DNA of 64,000 bases from a bacterium (GCA_016124945.1 WGMT01000024.1:186001-250000), one strand, 5' to 3'; counted from the first letter of the stretch, positions 34,658 to 44,349 are shown. Notes: generated by a model not told the origin, from the letters alone. Numbers and translations are program-made.

Positions 34658-36450
34658 TATCGTCTCGCTCGTTCCAGCCCGGGCACCATGTAGTCGCGCA
34701 CCACCACGTCCCAACTCATTTGCTCGGCCAGGGCAGTACCGCTTTGGATTAGCGTCTCGATTTCGGCGTGGGTTTTGGGCAGTCGTTCAAAAATGCGTTG
34801 CGCTGCGCCGTAGCTGTTGATCGATTCGATCCAATCGCGTGTCCCCTGGCCGATGCCGAGGGCTTCCCAAGGCGTGTTGAGCGGATGCTCGGGTGGCACG
34901 CTGACATAGTCGGCTACAACCATATTGCGCACAGTAGCTGGATCCAGCCCGGCGCTTTCGGCTGCCCGGCGCACAAACCCCACACAGCCACAGACATTGG
35001 AGACACATGTAATCGCGCCGGCGTTGAGTGGTTCCACCTGGGCGATGCCGAACGGCTCGTAAATACTCTGCCCAAACTCCAGATCGCTGCCCTGGCGAAT
35101 GTCGGCAAATTCCATCTCTTCGGGCATGCGTTCACCGCAACGTTCCCGACTCCAGCCAAATTGGTTGACAAAGACCACGCGGCTGTTGTGAGCGCTGCGG
35201 TTGAACGGCTCCACACCGTTGAAAAAGAAGCTTATCTCTTGATCGATGAGATCGCCGTTGTCGCTGCGGTGGCCGATGGGCCAGCCATATTGGGCTTCCC
35301 AGGCGCGCACCCACTCGGGGCGACGCCCGGCAGGCACGCTGGTGCTCAACACAAAAAGGACGGCGCTCTTGCCCGCTTCGCCCAACATTCGATCCAGGTG
35401 TTCCATCACCCGAATGTCGCGCCACAGCGCTTTTGAGAGCACCAGGCGTGTCACATGAGTGAAGACATAGTCGGGCACATAGCCCAGCAGTCGCTCACAG
35501 TACTTTTGCAGCCGCCGTTTCGATTCCAGCCGAGCGGGCAGGGTGATTTCGTCTACGGTAATGCCGTTGTAGACGAGGTCAATGGGCGCGGTGCGGAAGC
35601 CGCCGCCCAGGAAGCGTAGTTCGTCTACCACCAGATCTCCTACAGCGAAGATGTTGTCACAGCGCAGGGCCTGGCGGATAATTGGATCTTTGAAATAGTG
35701 GCTCTGGTCGCCGAAGAGGGTGGGCAGGTCTACCGCCCAGGTACGTCCTTGGAAGAGTGCGTTGTAGAAGCGGGTGTCGTGCCCTTCGTGCTCTTCTACG
35801 AGTAGACGGGCCGTAGCCGTCTCGTGGGCATAGAAAATCGTGCGCCATTCATCTGGTTCGTTCATCTGCGCCGCGAAGACAAGCGGCATCCCCAACCACT
35901 CGTGCGCGAGGATGAAGCGGTCGTTGGGCGCAAGGTCGGCGTCCACTTGCAACGCTTTCAGTGCAGCAAAGAGGGGCTGCGCAATACTGAAATAGAGGTT
36001 GAATTCACCGTCGTGGCTGTAGCGGCTGCTGTCGATGCCGTAATGCTGCCACACAAAATAGCGGAAGCGGTTGATGGGATCCATGTTGGGGTTGCTTGCT
36101 TCGATCAGGATTACCTCGTGATCGTTGCCGCCGAAACGGCGTACCCCGTAGAGCATAGCTACGCCGTAGGTCTGTTCCACCGCTTGCAACGCCTGCGCAA
36201 TAGACGGTTCCACGTTGTCGAAAATGCCGTGCAGGCTGGAGTAGCGGATAGTCAACCGGTTGCGCGGCGTGGTAAGCCGCTCCATCTGTGTCGTGTCCCA
36301 GCCCATCATGGGGCCGGCCAGAATGCTACGATCCACGGCCTCGTTGTACGCTTGCGCCGACAATAACCCATCCAACACTGCGCCAATCCCACCTACCTTA
36401 ACGCCTGCCTCATGGGTGGCATGAATTAACAATGGAATTCGACCGGCCAC
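34657..36450 (-). CDS. GT5-like glycogen/starch synthase family glycosyltransferase
   Basis: A 597-residue protein with the GT5 N-terminal nucleotide-sugar motif in EAGVKVGGIGAVLDGLL (the KxGG loop) and the C-terminal E-x7-E retaining-transferase motif in YEPFGIAQVEPLNAGA. FILAHEWLGMPLVFAAQ resembles the H-E-W acceptor-side segment of glycogen synthases. The start is GTG at 36450, six bases after GGAGGAG; the upstream reading from 36546 is rejected. It is probably an alpha-glucan synthase working with the branching enzyme downstream. It is longer than, and diverged from, standard GlgA, so donor (ADP- or UDP-glucose) and product are uncertain. Confidence 0.82.
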   Translation of the reverse strand: MAGRIPLLIHATHEAGVKVGGIGAVLDGLLSAQAYNEAVDRSILAGPMMGWDTTQMERLTTPRNRLTIRYSSLHGIFDNVEPSIAQALQAVEQTYGVAMLYGVRRFGGNDHEVILIEASNPNMDPINRFRYFVWQHYGIDSSRYSHDGEFNLYFSIAQPLFAALKALQVDADLAPNDRFILAHEWLGMPLVFAAQMNEPDEWRTIFYAHETATARLLVEEHEGHDTRFYNALFQGRTWAVDLPTLFGDQSHYFKDPIIRQALRCDNIFAVGDLVVDELRFLGGGFRTAPIDLVYNGITVDEITLPARLESKRRLQKYCERLLGYVPDYVFTHVTRLVLSKALWRDIRVMEHLDRMLGEAGKSAVLFVLSTSVPAGRRPEWVRAWEAQYGWPIGHRSDNGDLIDQEISFFFNGVEPFNRSAHNSRVVFVNQFGWSRERCGERMPEEMEFADIRQGSDLEFGQSIYEPFGIAQVEPLNAGAITCVSNVCGCVGFVRRAAESAGLDPATVRNMVVADYVSVPPEHPLNTPWEALGIGQGTRDWIESINSYGAAQRIFERLPKTHAEIETLIQSGTALAEQMSWDVVVRDYMVPGLERARR

Positions 36451-36858
36451 ACAGATCTCCTCCGCTAAATAATTACGTTCCTGTATTAAGACACATGGTA
36501 GCACAGAATGGACATGCGTGGTAGCAGGGCGAACAGTGCCAGGCACGGGGCCTGGCCTACCTGCTTTGCTAGACGATGTACTGGCCCGTGCCTGGCACTG
36601 TTCACCACAATTTTAAGTGCTCCTGAGCGGATACCGCTCCGTTGTCCTCTTTGCTATCCTGCTAACAGTCGCTAAGAACTTACTTCTGTATTATGATCTG
36701 AAAATCCCGCTGAAAGCATAACACCCACAGTAGGCTCAACCTACGTTATTGTTTTCAGTATATCCGGCTGATGCGCTAGTTCTCCCCCGATGGCTTCAGT
36801 GCGCCGATTTTGCATTGCGCCGGTCTCTATTGTCACTTTTTGTGTTGGAGAAGATCCT
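36451..36858. other. divergent intergenic region, 408 bases
   Basis: It separates the leftward glucan operon from the rightward phosphotransferase gene and should hold both promoters; no strong consensus was picked out by eye. It contains the inverted repeat at 36531-36603. No gene is supported. Confidence 0.45.
36531..36603. repeat. 21-bp inverted repeat between divergent genes
   Basis: Arms 36531-36552 and 36583-36603 (GAACAGTGCCAGGCACGGG and its complement) pair over 21 bases with a single bulged G, around a loop of about 30 bases. Since the flanking genes diverge it cannot be their terminator. It looks like a mobile palindromic repeat or a structured operator. Confidence 0.8.
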
Positions 36859-38082
36859 ATGTCATCGCGTGTCGCGTCAGATGCCCATTCGCTGGGGCGG
36901 TTACAAGCCTTTTGGTGGTTCTTTTTGTTGGCCGAAAGTGCTGTGCTCGTCTCCTGTTACTGGTATCTCTCTGTCCGTTTTCACCTGCCCGCTGGACCGT
37001 TGGCCGGCGCGGAACGTTGGCTGCTGCTGGCGGCGCTGGTGATTGGGATTGAACTGTGGCTGGTACGTCGCAACCTGCGTAAGAACCATCGGCGCGGTGA
37101 AACACATTTGTTACCCAGCCTGGGTATCGGCAACATGCTCACCCTCACACGGGGATTGGCCTATGCGCTGATGGCAGGTTTTCTTTTTGCGCCGAGACCT
37201 GACGGCTGGCTGGCCTGGGCGCCGGCCATCCTTTACAGCGTGGCCTGCTTCGCCGACTTCTTCGATGGCTACTTCGCCCGCCTCACTGATCACAGTACGG
37301 TGTTGGGAGAAGTGCTCGACATCGAGTTCGATGGGCTGGGGATCCTGATTGCAATTTCGTTGGCCATTCAATTTGGGCAACTGCCCTTTTTCTTCCTGCT
37401 CATTGGATTGGGGCGTCCGCTCTTTGTGTGGGGACTGCGTTGGCGGGCGCAGCGCGGGCTGCCTGAATTCCCCATGACGCCTAGTGCCAATCGGCGCATT
37501 GTGGCCGGTGTACAGATGGGCTTTATGATGTTTGTACTCTGGCCTGTCTTTACGCCGCCATTCACCTACCTGGCGGCGCTGCTTTTCGGCGGCCCCATTG
37601 TGGCGAGTTTCCTGCGTGATTGGTTTGTTGTCATCGGTTGGATCGATCCGACGTCGGAGGGTTACCGAAAGACACACGGCGCGATCCGGCAGATCCTCTT
37701 TTCGTGGCTACCGCTCTTCTTACGCTACACCGCCGCCGCGGTGACGGGGCTGATCCTCTGGCGCGTCTTGGGCGATATGTCGATATGGTATACGTTGCCT
37801 CCACCGTTTAGTGCGATTGCACCCGGGATTACCGTTGCTGTTCTTGTGCTGGGCACAAGTGCTGCGGCGGCGGCGTTGCTTGGCATCGCTGGGCGCGTCG
37901 TTGGTGTTGTCTTCGTGCTGGTTGCGTGTGTGGATGTCCTTGCCCGTGGGTTGGGATTGGACAACGGCTTTCTCTTCAGCGCTGCCGCCACGTTGGTCAT
38001 GATCGGCACCGGACGCTTTGCACTGTGGACTCCTGAAGAGTACATCTTTAACACCCAAACCGGGCGGCGAAAGTCTGCCTAA
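36859..38082 (+). CDS. CDP-alcohol phosphatidyltransferase family membrane protein
   Basis: A 407-residue membrane protein with about ten hydrophobic segments. The CDP-alcohol transferase signature DG-x2-AR-x8-G-x3-D-x3-D is complete in FDGYFARLTDHSTVL followed by GEVLDIEFDG. The active domain occupies about residues 75-290, longer than minimal members. The rest is an extra C-terminal membrane region of unknown role. The start at 36859 has GGAG eight bases upstream; an in-frame ATG at 36790 lacks this. It transfers a phosphoalcohol from a CDP-activated donor. Which alcohol is used is unknown. A flippase-like gene follows 20 bases later. Confidence 0.87.
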   Translation: MSSRVASDAHSLGRLQAFWWFFLLAESAVLVSCYWYLSVRFHLPAGPLAGAERWLLLAALVIGIELWLVRRNLRKNHRRGETHLLPSLGIGNMLTLTRGLAYALMAGFLFAPRPDGWLAWAPAILYSVACFADFFDGYFARLTDHSTVLGEVLDIEFDGLGILIAISLAIQFGQLPFFFLLIGLGRPLFVWGLRWRAQRGLPEFPMTPSANRRIVAGVQMGFMMFVLWPVFTPPFTYLAALLFGGPIVASFLRDWFVVIGWIDPTSEGYRKTHGAIRQILFSWLPLFLRYTAAAVTGLILWRVLGDMSIWYTLPPPFSAIAPGITVAVLVLGTSAAAAALLGIAGRVVGVVFVLVACVDVLARGLGLDNGFLFSAAATLVMIGTGRFALWTPEEYIFNTQTGRRKSA

Positions 38083-38102
38083 TCCAAAGTGGAACGTTCT
38101 GC

Positions 38103-39167
38103 GTGAAGACCCGTTCGATTCCGTTTGTTGAAATTGCCATCGGCCTGTTGTTACTCTTCTTCCTGTGGTTTGCCCTGCGTTCCGTTTCGCCTGCCGCCGT
38201 GTGGGCGGTTTTGCAACGTACCGAACCCTGGCAGGTGGGAGGGCTACTTCTTTACAACACGCTGATTGTCTTCCTCCTTGCCAACCGTTGGTGGATTATT
38301 CTGCGTGGCCTGGGTGAGCGTGTCCCTTACCTGCGTTTGGTCGAGTTTCGCCTTATCGGCGCCACCATTAGCCAATTGACCCCCGGGCCGCAGTTTGGCG
38401 GCGAACCGGCGCAGATCCACCTGCTCACCCGTGCCCAGGTACCGGCAGCGAAGGCCATTGCCAGCGTTACATTGGAGAAGGCGTTGGAATTGGTGGCCAA
38501 CTTCGGCGTGTTGATGCTACTCATCCTCTACGTGCTCTTTGAAGGCGTCTTTGGTAATTTGCTGGGGTGGACGGCATCTGGGCTTGCTTTCGGGCTTTTG
38601 CTGCTGCCGCTGGCGCCGCTGGTAATGCTCTGGTGGGGAAAACGGCCTGTTTCTGTGCTCCTCCGTTGGGGAACCCGCCTCCTGCCCAGGCGCTGGCGTT
38701 TCCGTGTGCAGCAGCGTATCGCCCCTGCCGTCTTCAGCGCCGAGGAGACGATCCACGATCTGCTGCGCCGTCGCCCACGTGTGGCGGCGCTGGCGTTGGC
38801 CGCCTCGTTTTTCAACTGGGCGGTCATGATCACCGAATATTGGATCGCCACAGAAGTGTTGCACATGAACCTGGCCTTTGTTGAAGTGATCGCCCTATTG
38901 GTCGCCGCGCGTATCGCCTTCCTCTTGCCTATGCCTGGTGGTTTGGGCACCCTGGAAGCAGGACAGCTCTTTACGCTGATATTGCTTGGTTACGACCCGG
39001 CCCTTGCCATCGGCCTCAGCCTGCTCATGCGTCTGCGTGATCTGATTGTCATCTCGGCAGGGTTGATCCTGGCCTGGCGCAACGGCTGGAGACGGCGTCG
39101 CATACCGGAACTTGCACCCATCGACGCAGGTTTACAGCCTGTAGAACCGGTGGTAGAGTCGGAGTAG
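38103..39167 (+). CDS. flippase-like integral membrane protein (UPF0104 / LPG synthase TM region)
   Basis: A 354-residue polytopic protein with about eight hydrophobic segments. The family stretches ATISQLTPGPQFGGEPAQIHLL and LLPMPGGLGTLEAGQLF correspond to the conserved Pro/Gly motifs of the lysylphosphatidylglycerol synthase membrane domain family, whose members translocate lipids. The GTG start at 38103 is 20 bases after the CDP-alcohol transferase stop, so one operon is likely and a role in handling that enzyme's lipid product is plausible. The ribosome site is weak. Confidence 0.87.
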   Translation: MKTRSIPFVEIAIGLLLLFFLWFALRSVSPAAVWAVLQRTEPWQVGGLLLYNTLIVFLLANRWWIILRGLGERVPYLRLVEFRLIGATISQLTPGPQFGGEPAQIHLLTRAQVPAAKAIASVTLEKALELVANFGVLMLLILYVLFEGVFGNLLGWTASGLAFGLLLLPLAPLVMLWWGKRPVSVLLRWGTRLLPRRWRFRVQQRIAPAVFSAEETIHDLLRRRPRVAALALAASFFNWAVMITEYWIATEVLHMNLAFVEVIALLVAARIAFLLPMPGGLGTLEAGQLFTLILLGYDPALAIGLSLLMRLRDLIVISAGLILAWRNGWRRRRIPELAPIDAGLQPVEPVVESE

Positions 39168-39274
39168 AGTCTACTGTAATCCCCATTCAGCTCCTGAACT
39201 GGTATACGCACCACGCACTACACTTAACAAAACCACAACCCCATCCACCAACCACAATTCAGAAAGTAGATCCC

Positions 39275-39862
39275 ATGTCTTTACCCAGCCGAGAAGAAGC
39301 CTACGCCCTGCTCTGCGAGTGGGTGGAATCGGAGAGTTTGCGCCGTCACATGTTGGCGGTGGAAGCCGCATTGCGCAGCTATGCCCGTCACTATGGCGAA
39401 GATGAGGAACTGTGGGGGATCACCGGCCTGCTACATGACCTCGACTACGAACGCTTTCCCAACATGGACGACACCGAGAACGGCCACCCGCGCACAGAAC
39501 TGCGTCTTTTCCGTGAACGTGGCTATCCGCCGGAACTGATCCACGCCGTAGAAGCACACGCCACCTTCCTCAACGTGCCGCGTGAAAGCAAACTAGACAA
39601 GGCGCTCCTCGCCTGCGATGAGATGACCGGCCTGATCCTGGCCTGTGCCTATGTTCGGCCGTCGAAAAACCTGCGCGAAGTACAGGTCAGCTCAGTGAAG
39701 AAAAAGTGGAAAGACAAAGCGTTCACTGCCGCCATCGACCGTCAGGAAAACATGATGTTTATTGAAGAGCTGGGGGAACCCTTCGACGAGCACGTGGGGC
39801 GTGTCCTTGTGGCAATGCAGGAGATTGCAGAGGAACTGGGTGTGGCGGGAGAAACAGCATGA
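39275..39862 (+). CDS. HD-domain phosphohydrolase
   Basis: A 195-residue single-domain HD protein. Metal-binding residues are seen in SLRRHMLAVEAAL (His), LLHDLDYERFP (the His-Asp pair) and AVEAHATF (His), with a later Asp in ALLACDEMTGLI. Such proteins cleave phosphate from nucleotides or related substrates; the exact one cannot be told. It is 107 bases from the flippase-like gene. Its stop codon lies at the edge of a long hairpin shared with the convergent glycosyltransferase gene. Confidence 0.87.
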   Translation: MSLPSREEAYALLCEWVESESLRRHMLAVEAALRSYARHYGEDEELWGITGLLHDLDYERFPNMDDTENGHPRTELRLFRERGYPPELIHAVEAHATFLNVPRESKLDKALLACDEMTGLILACAYVRPSKNLREVQVSSVKKKWKDKAFTAAIDRQENMMFIEELGEPFDEHVGRVLVAMQEIAEELGVAGETA

Positions 39863-39941
39863 AGGAAGAACAATGATTGTGTAGAGAAATAGGTTCCCTA
39901 GTTTGGCACCCGTTTCTCCACATAATCATTGTTCTTCCTTC
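39861..39941. repeat. 29-base inverted repeat between convergent genes, entering a coding end
   Basis: Arms 39861-39889 and 39913-39941 pair at 27 of 29 positions (GAAGGAAGAACAATGATT and its complement). The right arm encodes part of the C-terminal tail of the leftward glycosyltransferase, and the left arm begins at the stop of the HD gene. It may act as a two-way terminator, though there is no T tract. Confidence 0.88.
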
Positions 39942-40896
39942 TCTCATCTAATTCCTGTTTGCGCTGTCGGTAGAGCAACTCTTCCAACATTGAACGCTGC
40001 GTCGAACCGATGTCGGCCAGCACACCGAATAGGAAGATCACGAAGCCGACAGTGAGGAGTGTGCTGCCGATGGTCACCGACTGAGCGAAACGATCCGCGG
40101 CAGTGCCGCTGAGAACGCCGGCAATGAAGAAAAAGAAAAACCGCCCCAACAGGATTAGCCCCGCCAGCACAAATGGAATTGCCAAGAACGAAAAAGTGCG
40201 CAATGGTTCGTAGAAAGCGTAAAGCCGCAGGATCGTCGCCGCCGATCGTTTGACATAGCTCCACGAACTGCGCATCAGTCGCGACTCGCGCAATGGATCG
40301 TTCACCTGAATGGGGACATGTGTCACGATCAATCCCTTTTTGCCCGCCTGAATAATCGTCTCCAGCGTGTAGGTATAGCGTGTCAACACAATCAATCGCA
40401 GCGCCGCCTCTCGCGAAAAGGATCGGAAGCCACTGGCAGCGTCCGGCACATTTGTCCCCGACGCCATGCGCACCACCCAACTTCCCCACTGCTGCAACAC
40501 CCGTTTCACCGGCGAAAAATGCCCGATGGAATGGGTCTGCCGGTCACCGATGACAATGTCCGCCTCCCCGTGCAGGATCGGCTGCACCAGCGCGCTGATC
40601 TGATCCCCTGGATACTGGTTATCGCCGTCGGTGTTGACAATCACATCGGCCCCGGCGCGCAGCGCATAGTCGAGACCAGTTTGAAAAGTAACCGCCAGCC
40701 CTTGATTGCGATGGTGGCGCACAATGTGGTGAACACCCAGCCGTGCCGCCACTTCCGCTGTCCCGTCTCGGCTGCCATCGTCGATTACAAGATATTCCAG
40801 GCATGTCACACCGGGCACTGTGCGCGGCAAATCGGCCACCACACGGGGCAGCGTTTCGGCTTCGTTGTAGCAGGGAATCTGAATGATTAAGTACAT
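39898..40896 (-). CDS. family 2 glycosyltransferase, dolichyl-phosphate-mannose-synthase-like, membrane anchored
   Basis: The GT-A domain is at about 1-225. IIQIPCYNEAETLP opens it; YLVIDDGSRDGT is the nucleotide-binding DD pair; VNTDGDNQYPGD carries the DxD-type metal site and the NQY segment of polyprenyl-phosphate sugar transferases. Two transmembrane segments follow (FSFLAIPFVLAGLILLGRFF and TLLTVGFVIFLFGVLADIG). It probably loads a sugar onto polyprenyl phosphate. The start at 40896 is chosen because the frame further upstream reads through repeat DNA (VHSPPSPQSPIP). The last residues (NNDYVEKRVPN) are encoded in a hairpin repeat. The ribosome site is weak. Confidence 0.88.
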   Translation of the reverse strand: MYLIIQIPCYNEAETLPRVVADLPRTVPGVTCLEYLVIDDGSRDGTAEVAARLGVHHIVRHHRNQGLAVTFQTGLDYALRAGADVIVNTDGDNQYPGDQISALVQPILHGEADIVIGDRQTHSIGHFSPVKRVLQQWGSWVVRMASGTNVPDAASGFRSFSREAALRLIVLTRYTYTLETIIQAGKKGLIVTHVPIQVNDPLRESRLMRSSWSYVKRSAATILRLYAFYEPLRTFSFLAIPFVLAGLILLGRFFFFFIAGVLSGTAADRFAQSVTIGSTLLTVGFVIFLFGVLADIGSTQRSMLEELLYRQRKQELDERRKNNDYVEKRVPN

Positions 40897-40917
40897 GCTC
40901 TCGATTGTAGCATAGAA

Positions 40918-40980
40918 GTTGGGGATTGGAGATTGGGGACTGGGAGGCGAATGGACAATCCCCAATCCAAAATGAATGTG
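40918..40980. repeat. GGGGATTGGAGATT / GGGGACT heptamer repeat
   Basis: Heptamers GGGGATT, GGAGATT and GGGGACT on one side face CAATCCCCAATCC on the other, making a short inverted repeat between the divergent glycosyltransferase and rpsB genes. Confidence 0.75.
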
Positions 40981-40994
40981 AACGTCGACCATTT

Positions 40995-41024
40995 TTGATA
41001 GAAATATCACCACTGTGGTATGAT
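40995..41024 (+). promoter_or_regulatory. sigma-70-like promoter of rpsB
   Basis: TTGATA, an 18-base spacer and TATGAT, about 150 bases upstream of the rpsB start. Confidence 0.7.
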
Positions 41025-41176
41025 TTTCAGTCGGTATACAGATATGCCGCGGTATCAAAGCGATGCCGCTACAAATCATTCACGCCCTGGGACTATTGAA
41101 TGGGGTGCTGCGTCTAGCGGACGTGGTGCATTCATAGGATGAACAGGGCGGACGATCAAACCCTTGGAGGTTGAAC

Positions 41177-42067
41177 ATGGCTGCAGTAAGCATGAGGCAA
41201 TTGCTCGAAGCCGGTGTCCACTTTGGGCATCGCACCCGCCGTTGGAATCCGAAGATGCGCCCCTACATCTTCACTGAACGCAGCGGCATTCACATCATCG
41301 ACCTGCACCAGACGATGATGCGCATCAACGACTATTACGAGATGATCCGCGACATCGTGGCCGACGGCGGCACCGTCCTCTTTGTGGGGACGAAGCGTCA
41401 GGCGCAAGGTACTTTGCGCCAGGAAGCCGAACGCTGTGGTATGCCCCATATCACCAGCCGTTGGCTTGGTGGCACCCTGACCAACTGGAGTACCATCAAG
41501 CAGCGTATCGACTATTTGAATCGCCTGGAACGCCGTGTTTCCAGCGGTGAATTCCGCGGCTTGCCCAAGAAAGAGCAACTCGAACTCGACCGTGAGATCG
41601 AAAAGCTGAATCGGCGTATTGGCGGTATTAAGACCATGAGCGAACGCCCCGAACTGATTTTTATTGTTGACACCCGGCGCGAAGACCTGGCCGTGGACGA
41701 AGCCACCAAGTTGGGCATCCCGGTCATGGCCCTGGTCGATACCAACTGTGACCCCGATCCCATCGACTACGTGATCCCCGGCAACGACGACGCCATCCGC
41801 TCAGTGAAGCTGATCTCGCAGATCATTGCCAACGCCGTCGAAGAAGGACGCCGTTACCGCGAGGTGCGCGAAGCCGAATCTGTGCAAACTGGTCGTGTCT
41901 CCGACGCCGACCTGGCCGAAATGGAACAGTTCCTCGGGCCGAGCACGCTAGCCAAGTTGCAGGGCAGCCGCACCGTTGAATACGAGGTTGACGGTGGTGA
42001 AGATGTCGTAGATGTGGCCGTTGAAGGCGTGAACGACGACGAGGACGCTGCCCAAGTGGATGCATAG
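41177..42067 (+). CDS. rpsB: 30S ribosomal protein S2
   Basis: A small-subunit protein of the ribosome. The S2 sequence is clear from [22 protein letters not shown] through [19 protein letters not shown] and the C-terminal [21 protein letters not shown]. The start ATG at 41177 has GGAGG six bases upstream. At 296 residues it is longer than the common 230-260, because of an acidic C-terminal extension (after about residue 235) ending in [15 protein letters not shown]. It is followed by tsf, the usual order. A hairpin separates the two genes. Confidence 0.98.
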   Translation: MAAVSMRQLLEAGVHFGHRTRRWNPKMRPYIFTERSGIHIIDLHQTMMRINDYYEMIRDIVADGGTVLFVGTKRQAQGTLRQEAERCGMPHITSRWLGGTLTNWSTIKQRIDYLNRLERRVSSGEFRGLPKKEQLELDREIEKLNRRIGGIKTMSERPELIFIVDTRREDLAVDEATKLGIPVMALVDTNCDPDPIDYVIPGNDDAIRSVKLISQIIANAVEEGRRYREVREAESVQTGRVSDADLAEMEQFLGPSTLAKLQGSRTVEYEVDGGEDVVDVAVEGVNDDEDAAQVDA

Positions 42068-42128
42068 GATTGTCCGCATCCACTACCCAGGATGCGTTTT
42101 TCAACATTGTGCTCAAGACAGTGATAGA

Positions 42129-42176
42129 TTCGCCCACTGGCCAAACAGCCCCCGACTGTTTGGCCAAGTGGGCGAA
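42129..42176 (+). promoter_or_regulatory. hairpin between rpsB and tsf
   Basis: A stem of about 20 bp (CGCCCACTGGCCAAACAG with its complement, one bulge) has a 7-base loop. A few A residues follow rather than T. It may be an attenuator-type or processing structure that sets the rpsB to tsf ratio. Confidence 0.6.
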
Positions 42177-42223
42177 AATGTGACAACGACCAAGCAGCGC
42201 ACTGAACAATACAGGAGTATGAG

Positions 42224-42820
42224 ATGGCTGAGATTACGGCAGGCATGGTGAAGGAACTGCGTGAAGCAACGAGCGCAGGCATTCTCGATTGCAAGAAGGC
42301 GCTGGCCCAGGCCGACGGCGATTTCGACAAAGCTGTTGAAATTCTGCGTGAGAAGGGCCTTTCCGCGGCAGCTAAGAAGGCCGACCGCGCCGCCAATGAA
42401 GGACTGATTGGCACCTACATCCACCCCGGTAGCAAAATGGCGGGCATGGTCGAAGTCAACTGCGAAACCGACTTCGTGGCCCGTACCGACAGGTTCCAGG
42501 AATTAGCCCGCGACTTGGCAATGCAGGTAGTGGCCGCTCGCCCCGATTACGTCAGCCGTGAACAAGTCCCCGCCGACGTGATCGAGAAGGAAAAAGAGAT
42601 TTTCCGTGCGCAGCTTGCCGATAGCGGTAAGCCTGAGTCGGTGTGGGATCGTATCATTGAAGGGAAGCTCGACAAGTGGTACAGCGAAATCTGTCTCCTT
42701 GAGCAGAATTTCATTAAAGACCCCGACAAGACGATTCAATCGTTGCTGGTTGAGAACATTGCTTCAATGGGTGAGAACATCCAGATTCGCCGTTTTTCCC
42801 GGCTCGAAGTGGGCGGCTAA
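42224..42820 (+). CDS. tsf: translation elongation factor Ts
   Basis: The nucleotide exchange factor for EF-Tu. The N-terminal UBA-like domain ([19 protein letters not shown]) is followed by the core with the TDFV motif in [14 protein letters not shown]. At 198 residues this is the short form with a single core subdomain, as in Thermus, cyanobacteria and related groups, unlike the roughly 280-residue E. coli protein. The ATG at 42224 follows ACAGGAGT. A terminator lies directly downstream. Confidence 0.97.
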   Translation: MAEITAGMVKELREATSAGILDCKKALAQADGDFDKAVEILREKGLSAAAKKADRAANEGLIGTYIHPGSKMAGMVEVNCETDFVARTDRFQELARDLAMQVVAARPDYVSREQVPADVIEKEKEIFRAQLADSGKPESVWDRIIEGKLDKWYSEICLLEQNFIKDPDKTIQSLLVENIASMGENIQIRRFSRLEVGG

Positions 42821-42831
42821 ACCCGTATACA

Positions 42832-42866
42832 AGTGCCCAGTCCTTTGTGACTGGGCACTGATCTTT
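42832..42866 (+). terminator. terminator after tsf
   Basis: A perfect 11-bp stem (AGTGCCCAGTC and its complement, 6-base loop) is followed by GATCTTTCT, a weak T tract, 12 bases past the tsf stop. Confidence 0.75.
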
Positions 42867-42901
42867 CTGCATATAGTCTAGTTGACAAAGGATCAAGCCC
42901 G

Positions 42902-43636
42902 ATGAGTGATCTCCTGAAGTATCGACGCGTGCTGCTCAAACTCGGTGGAGAAGCGCTGGCCGGAGAAGGGGGCTTTGGCATCAACCCACGCCGTGCAGAA
43001 GAAGTCGCCCACATGGTGATTGAAATCGCCGAGATGGGTGTACAAGTGGCGCTGGTCATTGGCGCCGGCAACCTCTGGCGCGGCAAACAGGATGGCCTCG
43101 ATCATGGCATGGAGCGGGTCACTGCGGACCACATGGGCATGCTGGCCACCGTCATGAATGCATTGGCTTTGCAAGATGCCCTGGAACGTGCCGGGCGACC
43201 CACCCGTGTGATGACCGGCATCGAAGTTCGCGCCGTGGCTGAACCCTACATCCAACGCCGTGCCGTTCGTCATTTAGAAAAGGGACGGATTGTGATTTTC
43301 GGTGCCGGTACCGGCAATCCGTACTTCACTACCGACACTGCCGCCTCGCTTCGTGCCATGGAGATCGACGCCGAAGTGCTGATCAAGGCCACCAAGGTCG
43401 ACGCCGTCTACGACAAAGATCCCAAGACGAATGCCGACGCCCGCCGCTTTGAGCGCCTGAGCTACATCGACGCCCTGAACATGCGCGTCGGTGTGATGGA
43501 CAGCACCGCCATTGCCATGTGTATGGACAATGACCTGCCCATTTACGTCGTCAACCTCTGGAATGACGGCATCCTGCCGCAAGTTGTCAAAGGCGAAACA
43601 GTCGGGACTGTCTTTTCGGGGTACGCGACTGCGTAA
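42902..43636 (+). CDS. pyrH: uridylate kinase
   Basis: It phosphorylates UMP to UDP. It is an amino-acid-kinase fold with [10 protein letters not shown] at the N-terminus, [10 protein letters not shown] (phosphate loop), [32 protein letters not shown], and [13 protein letters not shown] near the effector region. The 244-residue length is normal. The ATG at 42902 follows AAAGGATCAAGCCCG. It is placed between tsf and frr, as in most bacteria. Confidence 0.98.
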   Translation: MSDLLKYRRVLLKLGGEALAGEGGFGINPRRAEEVAHMVIEIAEMGVQVALVIGAGNLWRGKQDGLDHGMERVTADHMGMLATVMNALALQDALERAGRPTRVMTGIEVRAVAEPYIQRRAVRHLEKGRIVIFGAGTGNPYFTTDTAASLRAMEIDAEVLIKATKVDAVYDKDPKTNADARRFERLSYIDALNMRVGVMDSTAIAMCMDNDLPIYVVNLWNDGILPQVVKGETVGTVFSGYATA

Positions 43637-43638
43637 TC

Positions 43639-43667
43639 TTCTCAAACCCCGTGAAATTTGCTACAAT
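43639..43667 (+). promoter_or_regulatory. possible promoter of frr
   Basis: TTCTCA, a 17-base spacer and TACAAT, just after pyrH. The -10 is good and the -35 poor. Confidence 0.4.
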
Positions 43668-43743
43668 TGAACCTAACGTTTTCATTCGCAGCCCCGACGG
43701 TGCTGGTGAATGACCGTCAATTGCACAGGCAAGGAGCTTTCGT

Positions 43744-44301
43744 ATGATCAAAGAGGTTCTGAGTGATACTGATGACAGGATGTCGAAGACCATTGACTCG
43801 TTGCGTCACGACTTACTGAAGATCCGTACAGGTCGGGCGTCACCGGCGTTGGTTGAGGAACTGATGGTTGATTATTACGGAATGCCGACACCGCTTCAAC
43901 AGCTTGCTGCGATTTCGGTGCCGGAGGCACAACAATTGCTGATCCGCCCTTACAGCGCCAAGGATATTGCCTCGATCGAACGCGCCATTGCAACGTCTGA
44001 ACTGGGGTTAAACCCCAACAACGACGGCAAGCAGATCCGCCTCAACTTTCCTTCACTTACTGAAGAACGCCGCCGCGATCTGGTAAAGATGGTCTCCAGG
44101 CGAGCTGAAGAGGCCCGTGTCAGCGTGCGTAACGTACGCCGGGATGCCATTAACGATTTGCGATCCTTTGAAAAGGAAAGTATGATTTCTGAAGATGAGC
44201 TTCACCAGGGTCAGGAACTCGTTCAGCAGAAGACCGACGCCTACATCAAGCGTGTCGACGATATCATCAAGGACAAAGAAGCCGAGATCATGACGATCTA
44301 A
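43744..44301 (+). CDS. frr: ribosome recycling factor
   Basis: It dissociates post-termination ribosomes together with EF-G. The 185-residue protein shows the conserved [14 protein letters not shown]-like segment ([23 protein letters not shown]), [35 protein letters not shown] and the C-terminal helix ending in [12 protein letters not shown]. An AAGGAG precedes the ATG. It is followed by an intrinsic terminator. Confidence 0.98.
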   Translation: MIKEVLSDTDDRMSKTIDSLRHDLLKIRTGRASPALVEELMVDYYGMPTPLQQLAAISVPEAQQLLIRPYSAKDIASIERAIATSELGLNPNNDGKQIRLNFPSLTEERRRDLVKMVSRRAEEARVSVRNVRRDAINDLRSFEKESMISEDELHQGQELVQQKTDAYIKRVDDIIKDKEAEIMTI

Positions 44302-44349
44302 GCTTTCGCCAGGTGACAATCGATTGGCCCTATGGCATGGCAGATGAAG

